Positions 55,508-64,000 of a DNA stretch of 64,000 nt are shown piece by piece. The DNA is from Metellina segmentata (lineage: Eukaryota > Arthropoda > Arachnida > Araneae > Tetragnathidae). Position 1 is the first letter of the stretch; every line of letters begins with the position of its first letter. The stretch covers positions 91,940,911-92,004,910 of the forward strand of contig OX375883.1 in assembly GCA_947359465.1 (NCBI GenBank). Direction: 5' to 3'. The position numbers and the translations under genes were made by a program. The notes under the pieces were generated by a model. That model had not been told where the DNA came from and made no database searches. It worked only from the letters and a program-made list of their open reading frames with translations.

Positions 55508-55984
55508 TACTGATATAGTCTACAATAGTGCAGCAGAAGCTCGTGTGTGTGCCCCTTCCCCCTCACAGGGACTCTACAACCATCATTCCACCAAGAACCA
55601 AAAAGAAATGATCAATTCTCAGTGTTCATCTTAGCTCCTTCGTCCATCCTTCTTCATCAAGTGCTCCCCCACTTGATGCGGAATGGAACAGGATTGAAGC
55701 TAAACTTATCATGCTTCCCTTCAGATAATGTACCGTTGCGCCGAAGAAGCTCATCTGTGTGTGACTGTGTGTGTGTCATGGGGACTCTACAATAAACCAT
55801 ACTACCAAATCGTAAAGAAGTTCTTAGTGTTCCATCAATTCTTAGTGTCGTTTTTTGTTTCCTTAATCCATTCTTCGTCGAATGGCCGCGCATTTGATGA
55901 AGAAGAAAGGATTGTCCAGTCCCTTCGATCAGTCTGATTGAAATCACTATTGATATTGTGGAACTCCCCGCAAGAACTCTACTA

Positions 55985-56705
55985 CCGACAAGTTATAGAA
56001 AAATAAACAATTCTCAGTGTTCTTTTTGATTCGTTTGTAAATTCATCTTCATCAATGGAGAAAGTGCAGTGCCTCAGCTGCGGCTGATTAAAGTTGAACC
56101 CTGTCACGTACTTCCAGCAGATTACGGGTGGAGTGGTAACATCTCGTCCAGTGGCATCCCATACATTCTCGATCGAGGACAGGTCCGATGAGTATGCCGG
56201 CCATGATAGGATATCGTTGACAAACTCTAGAGATGGTAGCAATATGGGTCGAGCATTGTCTTGTTGCAAAAGCGGGTGAACCTGGGAGTTCAGGAATGGG
56301 AGCGTAACTTGTTGTAATCTTTTTTGTACGTAACGCTGGCCTGTCAAAGAGCCCGTAATAAATACCAAAGGTGATTTGGCATCATACGCTATTGCACCCC
56401 ATACCATGGCACCAGGTCTTCTGGACGTGTGACGCTGTACAACAAACCGTGAATCTTGGCACTGACCAAGGTTGCCTCTACACACTAACTAACTAACACC
56501 AACACACACTCCCGTGGCTAGTGTCGTGCTTGTCCGTCTGGCATGACACCATTCCAGTCTTTGATGGCGATGGAATACTGTTAAAGGCAGTCGTCTTAAC
56601 GGTCTACGTGAGTTTAGTCCCACGTCGTGAAGTCGTCTACTCATAATGCGATCAATTAGGCTATTTGCACACACATGGATTTCCTGTCGTACGATAAACA
56701 AACGT
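55985..56705 (-). pseudogene. Tc1-like transposase, central and C-terminal half
   Basis: The frame reads SRRLHDVGLNSRRPLRRLPL, then QDSRF, MVWGAIAY, LQQDNARP and SSIENVWD. These are the regions holding the DDE catalytic triad of Tc1-type transposases, and all three acidic positions appear present. One in-frame stop lies at 56489-56491. The N-terminal half is found in the same orientation at 59140-59715, separated by a large inverted-repeat insertion. Confidence 0.87.
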
Positions 56706-56737
56706 AACGATATTTATTCGTGCGTTGCTTGCACACA

Positions 56738-59090
56738 ATAGACGACTGTCGTGGTTTATTTTATTCAAGAAACAAAACGAAAGCGCTTTTTTATTCTCTA
56801 GACCAAGTTTCTATCTGCGCGATCGTTAAAGATCAAGTGAAAATTTCAACGGATTTGAAATATGCGGAAAGTTTTACACCTACATATGATTACCTTAAAT
56901 GTGATTATCTTTAAATAAATAATTTTTCAATTGTAACTGTTATATTTCGACTCGTATTTAGCCGCATTTGACGAAGATATGGATAACGAACTCAAAAAGG
57001 GCTATTTATCTCTATTTATAGAAAAGATATAACTTGAATGGAGTACTTAGTCGCCTTAATTTATTGCTTTGTATAAATAGTAACTAAAAATAGAATGAAT
57101 ATTTAATTTTGTATGCGATGGTTTGAAGAGTTTACAACCAAGGGGATAGTAGGTAATTTTATTTCTGAGATAACGTATAACGACAACGGTCCGTTTAAGT
57201 TTTCATGCGTGGCAAATGTCTTTAAAATAAAGCTAAATTTAAACATTCACTTTGAAGCTATTTTTTTTTTATTGTCTTTAACTTGAAATGTAAAAGATAA
57301 GTTTCAATTTTCATTCATTTTTCACATCCTTGTGTTAATTTGAACTCGATATAGCTTTTGAAAATGAACTTATTAGACTGATTTACTGAACTTAATTTAC
57401 AGTGAGCTTATTTTCGTAGAATTTATAATTTAATCTTGAAGTTAGTGTCATTACTATTTTTATCGAAATTTTTATATTATATAGACAGAAATTATCTTTG
57501 CTATCTTCCGGTTTTTGACATAAACTGTTTTTTGGTCATTCTTAGATTGTTTTTAGTTTAGCATAATTCTCCCGTTTTGTCGTGGGTTTTAATCAAATTA
57601 TTGCTTAAATATTCCCCAGTACTTCACAGAAGACGTCTTCCCATGCATTTTCTGGTGAATTTTTATCTTTGTACAGTTATAATGTTTTATACCACAGCAC
57701 TGGTCTTATTTGTACAAATTTCTAAAAATTAAATCGAAATAACTAATTATTTTATTGTCTTGGAACTATATTTTCAACATTCAGTTTTGTGAACAAAATT
57801 TTAAATCCTTTGACAGGTCATTTAAAAAGCTCCGATTTCCATGCTATTGGTGCTATATTACAAAAGGAGGAAAAAAAATCCGAATTATTTTTCTCTTCAA
57901 TTGCTAAATACTATTCAAAAAAGTGAATAGAAAAGACCTTGTGTTACCCGTTCTTCGCGATTTATAGAACTGCATTTTCGTTGGAATAAGTTTTTATTTT
58001 CTAAATTCTATTTTAGGTCATTTACATAATTTTTAAATCTACCTTTTCAAACAAAGAATGATTTTTTCATACCTTAAACTAATAATTTTTGTGACCGATA
58101 CGTGTTGTTTTCATATTGTATTTACAAACAATATTGCACTTCTGACCTCAAATTAAATTTTTCTGTGTTTACTCTAAACCATATCTTATTTTTCTTCAAG
58201 TAAGTAGGTGTATTAAGTAGTGTACCTACTTACCCACCAATAAAATACGTAGACGACAGCACACATCAGTCAATTTAACTACAACTAGACTATCCGAAAC
58301 GAAGACTAATCCACCAACCTTATCTCTTTCGGGGCATTTGTAGCACAAATAGAACCACGGATGGTATAACGACTGGGAATATTTCAGAAAAAATTGTATT
58401 AAAACCTACGACAAAATGTGAGAACTATGCTAAACTAAAACCAATCTAAGAATGACCAAAAAACAATTTGGGTCCAAAACAGGAAGATCGCAAAGAGAAT
58501 TTCATTTTCGCAAAGAGAGTTTAATTTAATACAAGGATGTGAAAAATGAATGAAAATTGAAACTTATCTTTCACATTTCACTTTAAGGACATTTAAAAAT
58601 AACTTCGAACTGAATGTTTAAATTTAGCTTTATTTTATAGCCATTTACCACGCATGAAAACTGAAACGGACCTTGTGGGTATACGTTATCTCAGGAATAA
58701 AATTACCTACTATCCCCTTGGTTGCAAACTCTTCAAAAATCGAATACGATTACATATTCATCCGAATGTAAATTACTATTAATAAATATCTTATCTATAA
58801 ATCGAGATAAATAGCCCTTTTTGTATTCGTCATCAATATCTTCGTCAAATGTGGCTAAATTCGAATTGCGAATTTATAAAAGTTACAGTTGAAAAATTGT
58901 TTATTTTAAGACAGTCATATTTAAGGTATCGATCTGGTGTAAACATTCCCACAGATTTCATATCCGTTGAAATTTTTAATCTAACTTTTACGATCGCGAA
59001 GATAGAAACTTGGCATAGAGAGTAAAAAAGCTCTTTTGTTTTGTTTCTCGAATAAAATAAACAAATACAGACGTCTGTTGTGGTGGCAAT
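56738..59090. mobile_element. Large foldback element within the Tc1 copy
   Basis: The left arm (56738 to about 57620) and right arm (about 58370 to 59090) are inverted copies with many small differences. Matched blocks include TTTATTTTATTC.AGAAACAAAAC at the outside and TTTTTTGGTCATTCTTAGAT deep inside. A loop of about 750 bp lies between. The outer similarity can be followed weakly to about 56650 and 59235. There is no transposase, and the arms carry the Helitron-associated core module. Confidence 0.8.
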
Positions 59091-59139
59091 CGACGACAGG
59101 AATATAGATAACCTGTTGTGTCGTGAGTAGATCAAATTG

Positions 59140-59715
59140 TGTGCAAGCTCAAGTACTCTTCTTCATGCCACCAAAAGAAGTTATGGTGTCATTTTATCGC
59201 AGGACCGAAATCGATTTGCGTGCAAGTAGCCTTATTGGGTGATCGAGAGATGTTCCCACTGCCCCTTGGATGTCTGCAACAGTGGCTGTTGGATCAGTAC
59301 GCGCATGTCTTACAACACATCGATCCTCTCACGGATTGGTTTCTCTAAGCTTTCCTGGGCAAGGTTGACACTGACATGTGCCTTGTTGTAGTTACCGCTG
59401 CCAACAGCGAGCAACAGTAGCCTTACTACAACCAATATGTTGCGCAATCCATCGATTAGACCATCCACCTTCTCGGAGGTCAATTTCTTGACCTCTGTCA
59501 AACTCTCCCAGTTGCTTAAATTGATCGCGAACTTTTTCCGAGCATGAGTCGAAATGAATTTGCTGTACTATGGATGTCCTTTTATGCCCGATATACAACA
59601 CGTTTGAAAGCTGCTCTGCTCGCGGGGCATTCTTAAACGATTCTGAAAATTTGATCATTTGCATCTCCAACGCAACTGTACCACTCCTCCGAATTCTATT
59701 TATACTGCTCAACTC
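59140..59715 (-). pseudogene. Tc1-like transposase, N-terminal half
   Basis: FDRGQEIDLREGGWSNRWIA then HIGCSKATVARCWQR is the first helix-turn-helix (paired-like) DNA-binding domain of Tc1 transposases. Downstream, in broken frames, PIRERIDVL and DMRVLIQQPLLQT match the linker to the second helix-turn-helix. The reading then ends at the foldback insertion. Confidence 0.8.
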
Positions 59716-59779
59716 CTTTCAGATGCGACTTTTTTTTTATTGTCCTAGAGTGTATGTATCAAAATGTGTAAATTTTTCA

Positions 59780-59975
59780 AAATTAAAAAAAAAGTTATTG
59801 AATTTTTTTTAATTAAAAAAAATTTAATAATTATTTTTTTCAATTAAAAAAAGTATTTGTTTTTCTAATTAAAAAAATGATTTGTAAATTAAAATTTTTT
59901 TGATTTTTTTAATTGAAATTTTTTAATTTTTTGTAATTGAAAAAATTTGATTTTTTAAATTAAAAAATAAAATTT
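59780..59975. repeat. A/T homopolymer-rich low-complexity DNA
   Basis: Alternating A and T runs of 4-10 bases. Confidence 0.9.
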
Positions 59976-60800
59976 TTGGGTAACTGTCAAAAACATTTTT
60001 TATTTAATACCCATATATATCACATCAAATGAAAGCCATGATACCATAACCAGCTTTGTACCTGAACGGGTCGATTGCATTTGAATTTTTTTCGATAAGC
60101 GGTTTTTAGGACATTTTTTTGTTAGTTTAAAAATTGGTAAATTAAAAAAGCTAAAAAAGCGGCAACCGGGAAAGCGAAATAAATGTGTTTTCTTGTAGCA
60201 CAGCTATAAACGCTGCAAGACTTGCCCAAAGTCCACCGTAATTAATAGATATGATAGACTGATAATTTCTGTATTATGTCTTCTACTAAATTCAACATCC
60301 CTGTTTACCTCTGTAATAGGGGTATTGAAATTAGTGGACCTATATGGGCCAGATATCTGGTTCATCTCGATCTGGTCAGTTTTGCCAAGATTCCTCATGG
60401 AGACAATCACCAAGAGGATCTAGCTTCAGTTTACATTTGATCGTCATATCGAATGCTCTAGTGTGATCTGTATCTCTTACATGCTAAATTAAAGAATGGA
60501 GTTCTTTAGAAAAGGAGTTTTTAATTAGATCTAATACCATGAATTAGTTTTACTATTTTTTATCAGATTGATTTCTCAATACAGGATGTAATTTTGGTTA
60601 AGAACACTTTTTCTGGACATGTACATAAAAACCGATGTTCTGTTTTGATTTTTATACAAGTCCAAAAAAAATTTAAGCTATTTGTATCTTGTTTCCATCG
60701 AGTTTTCGAAGCATAAAAATCGAATCCGACAGATCGATTTTTATACAAACGTCCAGAAGACAAAATGTTTTGCAACTTATTTGAATCCATCTTTCCAATT
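59976..60800. other. No recognisable feature
   Basis: No gene or repeat boundary recognised; the GATCGATTTTTATAC motif near 60734 leads into the next repeat. Confidence 0.3.
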
Positions 60801-60995
60801 ATAAAATCGATCTTTCTGATTTGATTTTTAGCAAATCAATTCCATTAGTGGTGATTCAGATCAATTCATAGCATCGATCTTTTGATTCAGAAAGGCCCAT
60901 CCCATTGATCTTTTTGATTCGATTTTAAGTAGATCGCTTGTGTTAGTAGCGATTCAGATCGATTCATCGTCATCGATCCTTTCACCAAACAATGC
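60800..60995 (+). repeat. ~98-bp tandem duplication
   Basis: GATTCAGATC(A/G)ATTCAT at about 60851 and 60949, with shared flanks rich in ATCGATC. Confidence 0.75.
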
Positions 60996-61229
60996 ATATT
61001 CCTAATTCTGCTATTATTTGTTGCAAGTACAATCCGGTTTTAGTTCCTTAATATTTTTGTTTCTCATGAATGAACTACAACCAAAATCGCGAATTCACAC
61101 AGGTATTGTTTGAACTGTTCGAGATCCATCAATATCGCTCGTTGAAAAAATACGAGAACCATATGGTGGCAGACATTCCATGCTTTTACTCTTCCCAATT
61201 GTACTATTTTCTTGATCTGGAACAGATGT

Positions 61230-61690
61230 GAGATGTAATGACATTGCTATTGAGAAAAGCTTCCAAAAGTGACCAAAATTTTAACTAGAAGTCACGTGAC
61301 TGCTTCAATTTGTTTTTTCTCTTAAAATGGCGGGCGATTATGAATTCAATCATTGGTCAACTACACGGCCATAATCGATGGCCAATAGTAAAGGGTAACC
61401 ATCACTACCCCTAACTAAGGACATCACATTTTACGTCCATGCCCTGACCCCGAATTCGAATCAGGAACTTTCCTTCTAGAGTGGTTGGTCAGCAACTGGG
61501 ATTCACCAGCTCCCAAAACTTGATTTGTTCGATTTGGCATATTATTGCCTCTTTTGGCGATGTAACATCAAATGATAGGGTAGGTGTTTGAATTCGCAAT
61601 TAAATAGCATGGTGACAAAATTGCCGAAAGTGACATTGTCGCAAGGACCAATCAGATTATGAATCAATGGATCCAAAATTGGGGAAACTA
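61230..61690 (+). repeat. Repeat G, copy 2, containing a SINE-D
   Basis: Matches 52545-52835 on both sides of the inserted SINE-D at about 61350-61500. Confidence 0.6.
61350..61500 (-). mobile_element. SINE-D copy
   Basis: Same body as 55320-55507 (CATCACATTTTACGTCCATG) and a degraded SINE-A type head (GAATTCGAATC). Confidence 0.75.
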
Positions 61691-61709
61691 TAAGCTTTGC
61701 CAATAGAGG

Positions 61710-62049
61710 TAATGGTAATGGTAATGGTAATTTTAGTTAACGTCGTACTAGAGCAACACAACGGGCTATTGACGACGGTCCGGAATCAGTCCCTTAAGGG
61801 AAAGATCCAAGGACAACACCTCGTAATTTTGAACCACGGTCAGATGACGAAGCAACACCTGAGCTGGCACCCCACTCTCCAAACTTCCACGCCAACCCAA
61901 CGTGAGGACTTTCGACCACGACAGATTTAAGGTGCACCAGCCGCCTCTACACCATACGTTTACAAACATCCATGCCCGGACCCGGATTCGAACCAGGAAC
62001 CTTCCGATCCAGAGGCTAACACCTTAACCACTATACCGGTTGGTCGGCC
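61710..62049 (-). mobile_element. Full-length SINE-A with target duplication
   Basis: Complete minus-strand copy with a (GGTAAT)n tail, flanked by the exact 13-bp TTGCCAATAGAGG at 61697-61709 and 62050-62062. Confidence 0.95.
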
Positions 62050-62064
62050 TTGCCAATAGAGGAT

Positions 62065-62700
62065 AACTATACTAAAAATAAAGTAAGTGCAAGATAGTTA
62101 GGGAAGACCCTACCGGCCCGTGTCTCAAATGTATTATCAAAAGGATATATAATCAGGATAATCAAAAAGATGTGATACTCACATGTAAAATGTTTATCAA
62201 ATTTGTGTTTTGATAAATCTGGTAATGGTGTTGACCTCGGTCACCTCCGGGCAACCAATCAGATAACGAATATTCGGTTCCACCCGTCTTACAAAGTAGT
62301 TTAAATGTCACGTTGCTTCTAGTTGTGGTCACTTGAAAATAGGCGTATAAAAAGGTTACTATTTCTCACTTTACCTTGATATTTCCTCTATGATCTGGAA
62401 CCTTGTATGGACAGTTGAAATTCAGCAATTTCAGTGACGTATTGATCTAAGTTTCGGTATTTCTGAAATTTTGATTCGGGTTGGGCAATGTTTAGTATAT
62501 ATAAGCGATACAAGATTTGGATATAAAGACTTTTGTGTTAACGCTTTTGACGTGCTTTTTGTGTCGCCAAGAAAGAATTTCATAGAAAAAAACACCGCTT
62601 TAGACTTAGGCTAGCGGTAAATAGGCTTGGGTAAACAAAAATAATTTAAAAAATTGACGAATTTAGTTTTAAAATAGATAAAAAACACAACTATTTATTT
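62065..62700. other. No recognisable feature
   Basis: Weak echoes of repeat G (CAACCAATCAGATAACGAAT near 62254) only. Confidence 0.35.
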
Positions 62701-63103
62701 CATGTCCTTGGCGGAGCCTACAATTCTGATGATTGCGAGATCGGAGCTTCGACCTGGCTAAAGACCGTCGGTGTTCACTAATGGTGACTGGGGCACGTTA
62801 AATCGGTCGTGGTCACAATGTCCCCCATGTTCCCATACCAAATCAATACCTCTGGGGGTACCTGATCAGGGGGTTATCGGCCTCTGATTGGGATCTAAAT
62901 TACGATATGTGTGAGTGAATGGATGTATGAAAGGGACCTTCCTGTAAAACGGATGTGTCATGTATGTCGAGCAAAGTCGGACTTCCTCCCAATGGGGCTC
63001 AATAACATGGAAGGCGCACTCCCCTCGCCTCTTGCCGTCTTCGACGGGCCTGGCACTCCTCTGGTCTGCCAGTGTAGGCATAAGAAACAACAAACAACAA
63101 CTA
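62701..63103 (+). mobile_element. SINE-E, head truncated, complete 3' end
   Basis: Starts GGCGGAGCCTACAATTCTG and continues through the core GGGGCACGTTAAATCGG to GACGGGCCTGGCACTCC and a (CAAACAA) tail. Confidence 0.85.
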
Positions 63104-63104
63104 T

Positions 63105-63679
63105 TTATTTCAAGAACTACAATGTAATTAATTACAAAAATAAAAAGAATCTTTGTATCTTAATATTGTCTAGCTACAAAAAGAATCTTAAATTATTGTT
63201 ATAGAAGCTTGTCCAAGTGGAATGAATTAGTTTTAAGTAATGGAAGCAGGTTATAAAATATGAATGTTTTAAGGATCTCTTAAATTCTAGCAAACTAGGT
63301 TATTTTGGCACGGTAATAACAAAACACGAAAATGATTTGTAAAAGTATAAGATTAAAAAAAGTCGCGAGGTTGCCATAAAAGTAATAAAGCTGGGTTGCA
63401 TTTCCCTGCCACAACTTTCTACAAAAAGCACGCCAAAAGCGTTGCCACAAAAGTCTATTAATCAAACTGTACTAACTATAAATTTCTGTGTAGTAATATA
63501 ATTACAAAATTATATGAAAAATTTTCGGATTGGTGAAAATTTATGTATTGCATATCATCACTCAAAGTGTAAAAGGTCGTATGTCTAAAAGCTGCATTTT
63601 TCATGAGAGCAAAAAAAGCATCGTGATTTGATTCTATTATTATTATTATTATATATATTTGATTGTAACTTTTATTGGT
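63105..63679. other. No recognisable feature
   Basis: AT-rich; a short (TAT)n run near 63635. Confidence 0.35.
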
Positions 63680-63805
63680 GAGGTAATTTTAATTAACGTC
63701 GTACTAGAGCAACACTACGGGCTGTTCACGACTATCCGGAATCAATCCCTCAAGGGAAAGATCCGAGGGAAACACCACGGTCAGATGAAGAGGCAACACG
63801 GAACC
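63680..63805 (-). mobile_element. SINE-A 3' fragment
   Basis: Tail TTTTAATTAACGTCGTAC to the GGTCAGATGAAGAGGCAAC region, then cut off. Confidence 0.82.
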
Positions 63806-63814
63806 TCCACACTT

Positions 63815-63975
63815 TCTTTCTCAAATATTTCTTTGGTCTTTTCTTTCTCAAATATTTCTTTGGTCTTTTCTTTCTCAACTATTTCTCAACCTCAACTTTT
63901 TCTTTCGTCTTTCCTTTCTCAACTATTTCTCAACCTCAACTTTTTCTTTCGTCTTTCCTTTCTCAAAAATTATTT
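63815..63975 (+). repeat. Pyrimidine-rich tandem repeat
   Basis: TTTCTTTCTCAAATATTTC units alternate with CTCAACTTTTTCTTTCG units. Confidence 0.88.
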
Positions 63976-64000
63976 CTTCGTTATCATCCCGTTCTGCTAC

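Larger units (their letters stand above)
55129..56060 (+). repeat. Decayed tandem copies of the engrailed 3' end
   Basis: The end of the engrailed reading frame plus 3' UTR recurs. The marker CTCTAC(A/T)A(C) appears at 55136 (gene), 55572, 55785 and 55977. The second copy still reads Gln-Gly-Leu-Tyr-Asn-His-His-Ser-Thr before a stop, and the third keeps Gly-Leu-Tyr-Asn. UTR blocks are also shared: ATCACTATTGA recurs in copies 1 and 3, and CAATTCTCAGTGTTC in copies 2 and 4. Spacing is 213 and 192 bases between later copies. The first interval is 436 bases because a SINE is inserted at about 55320-55507. The units are too degenerate to be coding, so this is read as serial duplication of the gene's tail followed by decay. 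Confidence 0.75.

Noticed and set aside
55657..55947. 96-codon minus-strand frame behind the engrailed exon
   Set aside because: Runs antisense through decayed tandem copies of the engrailed tail.
1..64000. LINE or LTR retrotransposon proteins
   Set aside because: No reverse transcriptase, integrase or protease motif was recognised in any listed frame; only SINEs and DNA transposons are supported.

Overview
This is a gene-poor, repeat-dense eukaryotic window, most likely from an arthropod. The base composition is AT-rich, there are no operons or bacterial signals, and the DNA is packed with tRNA-headed SINEs, Helitron-like elements, hAT, Tc1/mariner, Harbinger-like and TTAA-type DNA transposons, and satellites. 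A chelicerate fits best because the one gene is a divergent member of the engrailed class, and arachnids and horseshoe crabs keep extra engrailed paralogues. That assignment is inference. No rRNA, true tRNA gene, CRISPR array or bacterial feature was seen, and no reverse transcriptase was recognised.

The only convincing host gene is the terminal coding exon of an engrailed-family homeobox gene on the + strand (54870-55165). It has a textbook splice acceptor, a full homeodomain, the engrailed-specific tail and a polyadenylation signal. No upstream exon with the engrailed EH1 or EH2 motifs was recognised, so the first exon probably lies outside the window. The 54 kb to the left would then be mostly intron or upstream DNA. 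Just after the stop codon, the last codons and 3' UTR recur as decayed tandem copies to about 56060, one of them split by a SINE.

Layout: 1-1290 hAT relic inside a SINE; 1640-2266 Helitron; 3040-6235 tandem repeats, including three apparently identical 242-bp units; 6470-7300 SINEs; 7832-8600 Helitron-like ends and a 190-bp repeat; 9836-13833 a nest of Helitrons; 14830-15835 a 220-bp satellite; 16256-19870 SINEs, a fragmented repeat and a minisatellite; 20550-27795 SINE clusters around a hAT element; 27800-30800 more tandem repeats; 30805-36870 mariner, Harbinger-like, Helitron, MITE and hAT elements; 37540-40632 repeats and a TTAA-type transposon; 40864-45260 SINEs and a hAT element; 45790-51010 minisatellites; 51330-54361 SINE, MULE-like MITE and GC-armed MITE; 54870-56060 engrailed exon and its tandem 3' copies; 55985-59715 a Tc1-like transposase split by a large foldback element; the remainder is repeats and SINEs.

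Several insertions can be dated relative to one another because they are nested with visible target-site duplications: hAT in SINE (twice), MULE-like MITE in SINE, SINE at the tail of another SINE, SINE in the engrailed 3' repeat array, and the foldback in the Tc1 copy. At least four tRNA-headed repeat families appear to share a central core. Several stretches that look unique carry homeodomain-type or nuclear-receptor-type motifs and are the best candidates for regulatory DNA.
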